A stretch of DNA of 64,000 nt, taken from contig OX439132.1 in assembly GCA_949318235.1 (NCBI GenBank), positions 5,144,886-5,208,885 on the forward strand, in the 5' to 3' direction. A program made the translations under genes and the position numbers. The DNA is from Ecdyonurus torrentis (lineage: Eukaryota; Arthropoda; Insecta; Ephemeroptera; Heptageniidae). Positions 52,961 to 64,000 of the stretch are shown piece after piece (position 1 is the stretch's first letter; each line of letters begins with the position of its first letter). The notes below the pieces were generated by a model that saw only the letters and a list, made by a program, of their open reading frames with translations, searched no databases and had not been told where the DNA came from.

Positions 52961-54909
52961 ATGCAGTCTTTTCAGAGATCATGTAATGCATTCACCTGCA
53001 TAGTAGCCCTTGTGAGTGTGCTCTCGTGTTCTCTGATTGCTGATGCCAGTACATATGCTAGTGTGTCACAGGTAAAACTGTACGAGAGTGGTAGTGGTCC
53101 ACGCTAAGTCAGAGTTATCTCGGGATGGCTCACCTCATCTCATTGATTTTGATTAAATCTCACGTTGTCGGGTTTATCCAGCTGCGTGACCTAGAACTCA
53201 TTTTGAATTAATTGTACAGCGTTATTTATTTATTATTGACTTTCAAAGTCTCTTGTCTTTTTGCCTACTGCTTGGCAACCAAACTGTAGCTAATAATTTG
53301 ATCAACTTCTGCAGTTTGGTTGCAACTTGTATATATTCTGCATTTTTTTCTACCATCCATCATATTTAATGCATATTATAATCATGTAAAATATTTAACG
53401 CACTTTTTTTTATTATTTTTTTTAAGGTACTGATACCCATATACCAGTATTTATAATCAATAATTTAATTATATTGATGACTATGTTTGCAATGTTTGAA
53501 TTAAAAAGAAAGACGTGAGATTTGTATGAGGACCAATGAAAAGTCCCTGCAAATAGCTTGTGTCAAATTTAATTGCATTTTTTTTTTTTTTTTTTTTTTG
53601 TTGAAAGGTCATCATGCATTTAATAATTTCTTTTCTTTTTCTTCATTATTTCATATACCTATCAATTTGTGAGGAATTTTTTTCCTTACTTAATTGCTAT
53701 TATTGTTCAATAACTGCAAAGGCTTTCCATGTTTTGTAAAAGCTTTTTAATATTTATTTTTAAGTAACATTTAACTATTGCAGATTCTCCTATTATATTA
53801 ACATTAATTGTTATTTTATTTTGCAATTTCATGTTAAGAAATAAGTCAATGTTGAATGAATGAAATATATTATGGAACTAGTGTATATGGAATAGCCATT
53901 CCAATACAAGTGGGCAGTTTAATGTGACTGTGCTTTTCAAGTGCCTGAAAGCTTTTGCAGATATTATATAAGTTATAAGAAAATTTAGATTGTTATTTTA
54001 TTTCAAATTTTACTGAAAAATAATGCTTCAAATGAATTGACTTTGAAACAAATTTGGTGTTCAAAACTCACTTTTTTTATAATTATTTATTAAATGCCCC
54101 CCCCCCCCCCCCCTCTTACTTTTCTTAATAAAACAGGCAACAGAAAAATGATGTTATCTATTTTCCATATTTTCATTGTGGACATTTAAATTTAATGCTA
54201 TGATACTTGGCATTGCTGTGTAAATAATAGTAAAATTTATTCCGGGTTTTCTGATTTTAAATTTATGATTGATTTCTATAGGAAGTCGCTACGTGTCCCA
54301 CCAAATGAAGTAATGTTATTTTATAGGCAGAAAAAAATCTGTCCCCCCCCCCCCCCCCCTCTCTGTTTGTCATGTGATTTCTGGCTTTTGAGATGTTTCT
54401 TTTTGTTTGAAAGAAAATTTGGAATTAAATGAAGTGGAAAAAAAAAAAGAAAGAAAGGAAGAAAAAAGCAAGGCAAACGAGTGTTTACGTTCTGACTATA
54501 GTGTTTATATTTTAATTTTAAGAATACATTTTTAATTATCGCTTTATCCGCCTACTCAAATTTAAGTAAAAGTGTGTTTTTAACTAAGCCAATAATTGAT
54601 CACTTGCAATGAACAAACTATTGAAAATAAATTTGAATATTCTTAATGCATTTCTTACGGAAACATGTCGCAACAATTTAAAAAAAATTATTGCTGGTGG
54701 ACCATTACTTATAAACTTTTGTTTGTTTATTTTTTTTTTATGAGTTTTGAATACCAAATTATTAATTCAAAAAATTTACTTAAAATTCAATTTGAACAAT
54801 ATATAAATTTTCATTCATATATTTGTAACATTTGAAGTGAAATATGTAACTTTATCGATAGTATACATTATATGTTTGATATCATAAACTAACGCATGTA
54901 TTTCCACAG

Positions 54910-55202
54910 ATGACATCCCAATCCAAGACAAGAAAGATGATGGTGAAAGTAAGATGGAGTCAATTTGTGAAGAAGGAGGTGAAACCAAACCTAAATCTAA
55001 AGAGAGTGGAATTAAAGCTGTAGTCAAATTACCTAGCTTAGTTAAGAAGAAAAGTACGGAACCCAAGCCACCCAAACCTGGCAAACGTAAGACAGAATCA
55101 GAAGATAGTGAAGAGGTGACTTTTGCTCCTGATGTTTCTTCATCTACTGACTTACAAGATGGTTTAGATATGGAACTTAAACAGCGAGATAGTGTCGTTT
55201 AA
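54910..55202 (+). CDS. FAM126A: Hyccin distal alternative last exon (isoform total 437 aa)
   Basis: After an acceptor (tttccacag) a phase-1-compatible frame runs 97 codons to a stop. It starts with DDIPIQDKKDDGESK, continues Lys/Ser/Pro-rich (KAVVKLPSLVKKKSTEPKPP) and ends acidic (VTFAPDVSSSTD ... KQRDSVV). The proximal last exon (50685) also begins DDI in the same phase, so exon 7 (ending 50365) can splice to either. The final D-S-V-V fits a class I PDZ-binding motif, absent from the other isoform. Having no stop in frame and codon use unlike the flanks supports coding. An alternative is that the 50685 exon is the minor or spurious form. Confidence 0.8.
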
Positions 55203-55426
55203 ATTTTAGATTGTAAATTTTATTGTTAGCAACATGTTTGTTTATGAATCCAAATTTGCTATATAAATTAGAGTATCTTGGCATTTTATTAATTTTCAAT
55301 TCAATTTACTCTAATCTCTACCAACTTTTTTCTCTTCTTTTTTTAATATAAATCCATTCCTTTAAATTATATTTGAATCTGCAATTTAATAGTTCCAGGT
55401 TGCCCTTTTATAGTACACCATAATAC

Positions 55427-55457
<31 letters not shown>

Positions 55458-56519
55458 CTTCTTAAATTATTTTAGAAATCAAATTTCCTTCAGTGATAAA
55501 ATGCATTGCATAATTTAGCTACATTTATAGTGTATAGCATAAATGTAGCTAAATTGGAACAACGTTAATAATTATGCTGCACCGCATAATTGTATGATAT
55601 TTAAGATTTGTTTATAATGCATTATAGCATAAATTATGCTATATTGCTAAAAATGAGCTAGCATAATTATTGTTTGTTTATTTCTGTCTGTAATTATATA
55701 GTAAACAGTATAAGAGCACGGCAGGATCACAAGAAATTTGAGCATAAATATGTCAAGGGGGGGGGGGGGGGAACAAGTTGAAGGAAAACATGTAGGGGGG
55801 AAGGAAAAGAAAATTATTTTTGAAAGAGATGGATTTAAAAGTATTGAAAAATAATGATGATTGTTTTAATATTTTGAATGTATAATGCATACTGATTAAA
55901 AAATAATAGGCCTAATAATAAAAAGTTTACAAAAAATTAAATTATGAGTAACATTATAATTTAAGATGGGGCAACTTTTACGCTATAGGACAACTTAACC
56001 ACCTCATTTTTTTAATCCCTATTTATTGTAAAATGTTTATGATTTTTCTATTCTTACAGTAAGATAAACATAACATGTTTTACTTTACATAGGTTTAAGA
56101 AACATGAAATTTCTACAATAATAAGTAGGTAAAAAAACGTGGTGATCTGGTTCCACCTTATGGTAGGTTACTCTATTTGAATTTGACAAAAAGCTAAAAC
56201 TAAATAACTATGTAACTAATTTTCAATATCACCTTCTTCAGATAAATAAGAAATACATTCCATATACGTAGTAGTGCAAAAGTAAAAGATAATTATAGAA
56301 AATGTAAGATGTAAGTATAAACACCCCAAGATGAAAATAATAATAATTATACATATTTGTTGTTAACTAATTTTAGTTGTTTTAAACATTATCTATTTTA
56401 AATTGAGTTATATTTATGAAGTATATTTGTGTTTGAAGATATGTGAAATGACCATCTAAATTTTTAGCATTGCATTGTCTTCAATTCTTCAAAGCAGATC
56501 GACTAATAAAGGAATAACT

Positions 56520-56665
56520 GTAAGTAACGACCTTAAGCGATTTCGCTCACATCTACCTCCGTTTCAGCGTACTGTGCAAGCGTAGTAAGTAGAAACGGAA
56601 GCGGATGTAAATGAAATCGCTTAAAGTCAGCCTCAAAACAGTCGTTCGTTTATTAGTCAATAAAG
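56520..56665. repeat. Inverted-repeat element
   Basis: gactaataaaggaataactg, taagcgatttcgctcacatc and tccgtttc on the left are mirrored by gaaacggaagcggatg, gaaatcgctta and cgtttattagtc on the right. Similar words (ggaagtggatgtgagcaaaa) occur near 9615. Confidence 0.75.
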
Positions 56666-58376
56666 TAGAAACAATAACTGCTGTGAAAATATGTAATTGT
56701 CTTGTTTTTGTTAACATTTTCCTTTAAAAATTGATCTCGGCTTTAAGATTGATTTGCAAGCCTTGATAAATGACAAGAATTTAGTTTCAATAGTGAGATG
56801 TTAGTAATAGATAATTGTTTATTTATGCTCTGTTTGTTGTCTTGAAGAATAAAGGTTATTATGTAAATAAATTTGTTTAATTAATTTAATAAAAATGTTA
56901 TAACTTATTTGTTTTTGTTTATTTTTAATTAAATTGTGCACACTAAATGACACTCGCCACTTGAGACACTTTTAGTGATACACATTATTACTTTTTCATC
57001 TATTAGTATTTAGTACAATTTGTATATTTTAAAATAATAAAATTGCATGATTTTAAATTTAAATAATAGAAAACATGGGAATTGTTTTTTTTTTCCATGC
57101 AGATTTTTGTCCTGGAAAATGACGGCTATCCTAGATTCCGCTAACTGAACCATCTTCAGACCAACTTAAGTTTAAAGCCAGATAAGGCTCCACATTCTGC
57201 AATATTATTCAAGTTAGAATATATTTTGATGATGACTGCAATGTAAATTATAGATTTAATAATAATAAAAGCAGTGATAATCCAAATTTAAAATTTCTTT
57301 CAAATATCTTTAATTAAAAAAAAAAAAAAAAAAAGTTTCAATTTAAAATAATCTACAATATATATTTAGCATTGTGTTTTTTGTTGAGTTGAGAAAAAAA
57401 TTAAATTAATTCTTACATCGCTGGAAAAAAAAGACAGAGGGATATAGTCTAATTTAAATATAACTAATTTGTTTGTTTTTTTCCTCTTTATAATAAAAAC
57501 GCCTCTTCAAAATTATGCAACAAAAAGAGTTTAGTTATATGCACTGCACTAAATAAATCAAATTTTCCTAACGCTGCGCAATGTTGAAAATGCTGCATTA
57601 TAACTAACAACAATACCTTTTTATATACATTATATTATACTTTTCCACTATATTGAGTGTTACGAAATTCGACTATACACCTCTCAGAACAACACATATC
57701 AAAGGACGTGTTTCCTCTCAGATGAAAGGACTTATATTATAAGGCGTGCAAAATGCTTGATGGTTTGTTGTGGTAAAAGCCAAAGGAGCGTTTCATTTTA
57801 ATAGAAGTATTAGTAATGCGTATACACATTTTGTGTTTACATTCACTATAAAGCTTTTTGACCGCACGTATAGGAAGCTTTGATCTATATTATGTATATT
57901 TAATGTGCTCAGAAAAACTTTAAAACTAAAAAAGTATAACAGACAATCATGATTGCTCTATACTATATATATTATATATAATTATATAGCGCCTAAATAT
58001 ATAGAAACTATATTAGGAAACCCATTGCTTTGCATTGAATTTTAGTTTAATTTTATTAACAATTATTATATTATCTATTTTCCGGCACATTAGAGTCAAA
58101 GTAATTTAAATTCAAATCGTTTTTTTTTTTTTTTTTATTATTATATAAAATATTTACATATGGTTGATGCTCTGCAATACAATTATCAAAATATTATATA
58201 CTGTAGTTATATACTTTTGTTTTGTTTCCCCATACTTATGTAATTATTTTTCAGTATACAGTAAATCATGTCAATATTATGCTGAATATCTCTATTTAAA
58301 GTCGATGTAATAGCTAGGGTATATGGTTTCAATGTTAAAGTCGACGCCAAGTGAGCGCTAAATAACATGGGTCGGA

Positions 58377-58620
58377 TCAGTACGGGAAAATGACTCATTT
58401 TGCCAGTTTAAAAATACTTCGCAATATTTATGAGAGCATTGATGCTGTTATAAAAGGTCGAATTAGTTTTTCAAGTATGCAAGGAAATAATAATAATATA
58501 ACCAAAAGAATAGCTAATTTTCCAAAGAAAATAGCCAAAAACTACGTTTGTCCTATGCTGAGCAATGTTATTCATAGCTTCAAGAAGAGCACCGAAAAGC
58601 ATTCAGAATGACGTCGTGTG
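58377..58620 (+). repeat. Dispersed repeat related to 21130-21420
   Basis: Collinear with the IFT74 intron 6 copy, including gagagcattgatgctgtta and tcctatgctgagcaatgtta. The 73-codon open frame in it is not kept in the other copy, which argues against a gene. Confidence 0.7.
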
Positions 58621-58937
58621 CAACACCCTATAGTTTTATGAATTATTGATTTTGCGTCATATTATTTTGCTTTTTGTAACCAGCAGTGGTGAACATACAT
58701 ATATGTATATATAACCAACCAAACTGCAAGCGGAAAAACGGCATAAGCGATCGTCAACTATACTAATTCTACCCTTTGTAAAAATATTTATTACAAGCAT
58801 TTGAGGGACCATTCTTTAAGCACTTTATAAAAAAGCTATATTGCTTTTAGGAAAAATAACAACAATAAATGCGACATGTACCCTTAAAGAAAATCACCTA
58901 GATATATATTTTTTCCTTTTTTTATATAAATTTTCAG

Positions 58938-58988
<51 letters not shown>
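58938..58988. repeat. (TA)n microsatellite
   Basis: About 50 bp of TA dinucleotides. Confidence 0.95.
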
Positions 58989-58994
<6 letters not shown>

Positions 58995-59735
58995 TATATA
59001 TAAAGTCACCGTAACGCAGAATTTTTTCCTGGCTACGCGAGATTATATTATTTGAGCTATCTCAGGAATTAAGCTTCAATTTACTCGTATCTATAATTTT
59101 TAAGATTTTAAAGAAAAAATTATATAATTGCAATTAACAAATATTTTCTACTGCGATCAAAGACACGAAAAGTATTATACTAATCGCGATATTGCCAAGT
59201 ATTGATTTTCTTTTCTTCTGCACCCACAAAAATAGACAGTTTTACAATATTTTTATTCAATTACGATCATGTTGACATGATATGCGATGCCAAATAATTT
59301 TCTTCCATCGCACACAAGATAATTTTATTGGCGGGTACAAAAGTTCATTGGTATTTCACACATAAAATTGAAGGTTTTTTGTCACACTAAAAACTACTTG
59401 CCAAAAGTTGGTATTTTTATTTTTTTGGCATCACTTTGAAAAATGGAATAGATTGTGATTATTTAGTGCAAAAATTAATCATGTGAAAAAAATTATATAG
59501 GTAACAAAAAAAAAAAGAAAAAAAAGAAAAGAAAAGAAAAGAAAGAAAAAGAAAAAAGAAAAAGTAAAAAAGAAATAACTTCCAGCTATATATAGACTAA
59601 ATATGATTTGACCTCATAACTTTTCATAGTTTTTGCAATCAATATAATGGACCTTTTTAAAATTTTCTAATAAAATAAAGAATTGTTTCTGATTAACATT
59701 TCTGATCGGCCATTATTATTATTATTTTTAAATTG

Positions 59736-59856
59736 CCAAAAGTTCCCGAACGGGGCAGCGGCGGCCGCTGCGTTTTCTCATAAAGATAACAGTGTGGTTG
59801 CGGGTTGCGGGTTGCCTATGCAAATCGTTCGGGAACTTTTGGCCAGAGCTGTACAT
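59736..59856. repeat. Short inverted-repeat element with GC-rich core, copy 2
   Basis: Arms ccaaaagttcccgaacg and cgttcgggaacttttgg; the core ggggcagcggcggccgctgc and gcgttttct is shared with 14890-15028, as is the right flank (agctgtaca versus agctggaca). Confidence 0.8.
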
Positions 59857-62159
59857 TTTAAATTTGTAGAAATAATAATGTAGGAAGCTTGGGATTCAAA
59901 TTTTTTTTTTTTTTTTTTTTTTTTGTTCTTTTCTTTTCCAATAAGGTCAATAAAGAGTGGTTGACAAAATCACTTATATAATTTGTAGTACACGGACAAA
60001 CATTATACTAATTATGCCAGATACTCAAAACTGTAAACTGCAATGATAGGTAAATCTTAACCTGCTGGAACAGATATTGATTTACTATAATGTCATCTAA
60101 TCTAGGTGAGACACACGTACAACACGGACTGCACACCTTCAATGTATAAGTTGTACCTGTATTAGGTATTAATTAATGTAGTACATCAATACCTGTTTCA
60201 GGCTAATATATTTATCTCTATATTTGAATTTGCAGGGCATGAGTAAATATTATACTGTAATACTATATTATACTAAATAACTACATTAAATTGTAGCAAC
60301 TAAATCGCTGTAAATAAATATTATAATGTGCCATTGTCATATAGTTTTTTTATTTTTTTTTTTTTTTAAATGAGAGATTTTCATCTTTAAATTTTGAAGT
60401 TTTTGAAAATGATCAACTCGCCTTAAAAAATTTGCAAATTTTATTTTATATATTTTTATAAAGTAATTTGAACCAGCTCTAATTTAAGTATACTACTACT
60501 AAAATGCTGAAAACAAACAAATAAACAAAAACAAACTAATATACAATATGTACGGTCTTAATTATATATTTTGTATTTATTTAGGTAAATTTCTTTTGAT
60601 GTATATAATTTATTTCCATATAAATACGAGATAAAAAAAAATTATATTGATAACCAACATCCGCATGCTATGAACTATTATATATCGTCTATTATAACAA
60701 AGATAAATTTACTTTTGTCATTGCATATACATCCAAACAAAATAATTACATTTAAAAGCGTAATTAAAAAAAAGTTTTAATTGAACAACATTGCGTGCAA
60801 ACGTACCTATAGAAAGGAAAATAATTGTAATAAAACTAAATAATTGAAGATTATTTTATAACATTTTACGTTACGGTATTATACTGTATAGTATTACATG
60901 ATAATGTTTTGTAAATAATAATTAATATATATAACAATAATCATTCAGCCATACCATGCATATATAACACGTAATTAATATGGCTATTATTCAATCATAT
61001 ATAATATATGTGCACTGTTACAATAACAACATGTTTTTGTAGTTTTATATTATATATAGTAATAAATTTTAATGGGAAGTGAAGTTGAATGTCGGTGAAA
61101 GTTAAAATAATTTGTTACTAGTAAACTTAATTTTAATAAAAATAACAATAAAAATAATAATAAAAAGAGTTATTTTTGTTTCATTTTCAAACACCGAGGA
61201 TAGATATTGATTCTTTTATTTGATGATTTAAAATTATTTTAATCAAAATTTCGCAACAACATATAATCGACTCAAAAAACCTTAGTCGATTTAAATCGGG
61301 CATGCCTAAAGTATCGCCCATTGTCACATTTGAGGAGAAGGGGGATGGCTGGGCGATACCGTAAAAGGTCGAACGGCAGGTAACTCAGTTTTTTTTAGTC
61401 GAGTATAGAGTAGTTCTTTCCCGTACGTACATAATACTAAATTTAATTCATAGGCATCTTTATTCATCTTCATTAACGTTTTTAATTTTCTGCGCCAAAC
61501 AAAAATCTCATAGTTCATTAAAAGTGTCTAGACTTTATATTATTCATTCGTTATTTGTATATATATTATTAAACTTGTTTGCTTAAAGTTTTGCAGTTTT
61601 GTTCAAGTATCTGCAGCTCTCCTATTCAACTTAATGTACAGTCACTGGGATATAAAATTTTATTCTATATGTAATAAATTCATAGGTATAGACTTTAATT
61701 TACGTAATGCTCTCTCTATATGAATGCAAATTATTTGTATTAGATAATAAAATAAAATTTTATTTCAGAGCTTCTGTACGTTTTATGTTGCAAACATTGT
61801 ACTTTTATTATATAGATTATTTTAAATGTTTGTAGTAATGATGTTCATAATTCTTGCACAATCTGCTTCCCAAATACGCAATCACGTGTATAATTTTTGT
61901 TCTTGCGAATACGAGCATCTTATTATATGTTATATTGAAGTGTAAGTTTTTAATGAATGAAAAAAAGAAAAGAAAAGAATAAAAATGTTTAAAAAAATGT
62001 TAATATTTACATTTCTACCACAGTGTTTTATATTTATATACATATATAAACACTGGCTTACTGGCTATATAGCAATGCCAGTAAAAAAAAAAAAAAAAAA
62101 AAAAAGGCGGATATTTTTATTACAAAACTCAGTTCAAATAATATTTTTTTAATACCAAC

Positions 62160-62480
62160 TTAAAGGAAGGACCAGAAGAAAACATTGGTATTATATCACA
62201 AAACACTAGATGTAACTTTGCAATATAAACCCAAAATCCACCGAAAAATTCGACTTATGCAACCCGCACAACATTTTCATACTACATGTCTCCCAAAACT
62301 ACTTCGAGCGGATACAGTGATTGGCTAGTAGGTTTATAACACGCTCCCTGATTGGTTTAGCACCGCGGATACAGCTTTTGGCGGGAATGACCTTGTTTTG
62401 GCCAGTGTGTAATTTTTGTCTGTTTCTGACGTCTGAAATAGGAATAGTCACGCAAATAGCATTCTTTAATTTACAGTATA
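62160..62480 (-). repeat. Dispersed repeat shared with 35025-35340, carrying a CCAAT/E2F-like block
   Basis: Read on the minus strand it follows the 35025-35340 copy (tttgcgtgactattc, gacgtcagaaac, gggttgcataa, agtgttttgtgatataa). About 110 bases at 62290-62400, absent from the other copy, contain two inverted CCAAT boxes (gattgg) and tttggcggga, a good E2F-type site. Confidence 0.6.
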
Positions 62481-63778
62481 ATCGCACTCTCTCATGGTGG
62501 GGTCACATTTACATTCTGGTAAAAATTGTCATCAGTTTTGTAAGTACCTTTTTGTGTTTGATAATTAAAAATCATATGTTATTTCATTTGGTCTATGGCT
62601 TTAACTATACGGAAGATAAAATAAATAAATAATATTACACATTATATAATATTTACTTTAAAAAAGAGTTCTGAAACATTGCTGATAAAATGAAAATTTT
62701 TAAAACAAATAATGAATATAAAAATGTGCCCTATGTACAATTCTACAATATATTCCGAGAAATAATTTTCCCTGACTGAGCATGGTAACAAAATGTAGAC
62801 ATCAGCTTAATATTTGTAAAAGCTCCATTAGTATTTATTTTACAGCTATTTCCGTTTTTGTAGTTTTAAATTTCTACTGCCTCGCCAATTTCATTAAATT
62901 TTTTATACTTTTTTTTAACTATGTATAATACTTTCCATTTAAAAATTATTTTATTCTATGTACAATAACACTTTTAGAACTAAATAATAATAATAATAAT
63001 AATATATAATAAAGTAATAAAAATGAATTGTACATATTTACCTTTTTTTTCTTTTTTTTTTTTTCACAATTGAAACAGTTAAATTAGAAGGTAAAATTTC
63101 ATGTTATTTTGTTGGTTACTTTTTCAAATAAAATAAAATATTAATAATAAAAACGTATGATGTTTGAAATGAAATTGTGATTTAGTTTTATTTGGTTTCA
63201 ATTTTTTTTTTTTACAATATAATAGATATAGTAGAATATTATGATATTCATAACACACAAATACAGTTTAAAACAATTGATATTAAAATATTTATTATTG
63301 CGTATCACTCGTACAGTATAAAAGTTCTATTGTATTGATTTGACCTGCAATACTTAGTCACTTCTTCCAATAGTCGCTATAGCCAATCAAAATTAGCGCG
63401 GGAAATTAGTAGGGAAACCACAAATTTCTTATCCAATTTATCATTGCGGTACCACTTTTGGGAAACTTTTTTTTAAACTGCTGCAACAAGTTTTTTTTAA
63501 CTCTATTTTTACGTGTTTTATAACCATTTAAAAAGGTGGAATGTTTTGAATATAAAAACATTATTACATCTATTATTAACTGTTAATTTTTAAATATAAA
63601 TGCATAAAGTTAAATATATAGCAAAAAAAAAATACTAAAAGATTAATTTGATTTTTATGTTTATAGATAAACTCGTTTCATTTTAAGCAACTTTTGCATT
63701 TGATTGATATTCTTCAAATTTTACACTATCTATAAAAACTTTAATAATTAGATTTAACCTTCCGTAAAATTACTTTAG

Positions 63779-63809
<31 letters not shown>

Positions 63810-63873
63810 CATTTTAATATAAGAGAGTACCTTCTTTTTTTCAAGGTTCACAGAATATGAAGTGAAGTTAAAA

Positions 63874-63991
63874 TTAAGTTTGGTGACAGAACTGCCTCAT
63901 GTTATTAATGTAGATGTTTAAAAAGTCATTTTTCTTGAGCACACCAGCTTCATGAAGATAAAACTTTTTATTGCCAAGAAAAGAAAAAAAA
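63874..63991 (-). CDS. Possible last exon of an unidentified gene beyond the right edge
   Basis: On the minus strand an acceptor (atttttcag) at 63992 is followed by 38 codons in phase 1 and a stop at 63874. They include a protein-like run GNKKFYLHEAGVLKKNDF then NIYINNMRQFCHQT. ATTAAA on the same strand lies about 56 bp past the stop (63813-63818). The first codons come from a poly-T tract and may belong to the intron instead. The plus strand is also open here (TEYEVKLKLSLVTELPHV), so the strand is not certain. I do not recognise the family. Confidence 0.35.
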
Positions 63992-64000
63992 CTGAAAAAT

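Larger units (their letters stand above)
55203..63873. other. Long repeat-rich 3-prime flank and intergenic region
   Basis: No supported exon over 8.6 kb. It contains repeat R copy 3 (55270-55332), an inverted repeat (56520-56665), a possible distal AATAAA (56848-56853), the dispersed repeat at 58377-58620, a (TA)n tract (58938-58988), a purine tract (59511-59575), the GC-core element (59736-59856) and the repeat at 62160-62480. Confidence 0.55.

Noticed and set aside
52960..52975. ctgatgata as another hammerhead core
   Set aside because: Not followed by a stem II or GAAA strand.
58390..58611. 73-codon frame that looks protein-like
   Set aside because: The related copy at 21130-21420 breaks the frame, so the similarity is at repeat level only.
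62321..62632. 103-codon plus-strand frame with hydrophobic stretches
   Set aside because: Begins inside a dispersed repeat, crosses its boundary and is not kept in the other copy at 35025-35340.

Overview
The window looks like nuclear DNA of an invertebrate animal. It is very AT-rich, every protein gene is split by GT-AG introns, and the genes are metazoan orthologues (IFT74, ARFGAP1, hyccin/FAM126, a two-domain Kunitz protein). Long AT, CT, poly(A)/poly(T) and TTTTC tracts and many palindromic non-autonomous transposons fill the gaps. I cannot name the phylum. Two possible start sites contain TCAGT(C), which resembles the arthropod initiator, but this is weak evidence.

Layout. 565-625 (-): signal-peptide exon of a secreted protein running off the left edge. 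1696-3715 (-): four-exon secreted protein with two Kunitz domains. 7555-13542 (-): nine-exon ARFGAP1, a COPI-vesicle Arf1 GTPase activator. 14026-25544 (+): twelve-exon IFT74, an intraflagellar-transport B subunit that starts 483 bp from ARFGAP1 in divergent orientation. 31127-36174 (+): two-exon gene for a divergent SOX/MATA-type HMG-box protein. 40810-55202 (+): hyccin (FAM126), a subunit of the PI4KA complex, with two apparent alternative last exons. 63874-63991 (-): possible last exon of a gene beyond the right edge. All exon joins keep the reading frame and were worked out by hand.

The rest is mostly repeats. Introns and spacers hold at least a dozen long inverted repeats in several families, a 1.15-kb pogo/Tigger-like element just after IFT74, a Penelope-like GIY-YIG endonuclease fragment inside a large inverted repeat in IFT74 intron 4, and a LINE 3-prime end. 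Hyccin intron 5 holds a promoter-like block followed by an apparently intact type I hammerhead ribozyme with a minimal CCGG stem III, the form known from Penelope-like elements and retrozymes. This ribozyme locus, flanked by direct repeats, is the most notable feature.

The genes do not form one pathway. ARFGAP1 and hyccin act in membrane traffic and phosphoinositide supply, IFT74 in cilia, the Kunitz protein outside the cell, and the HMG protein in transcription.
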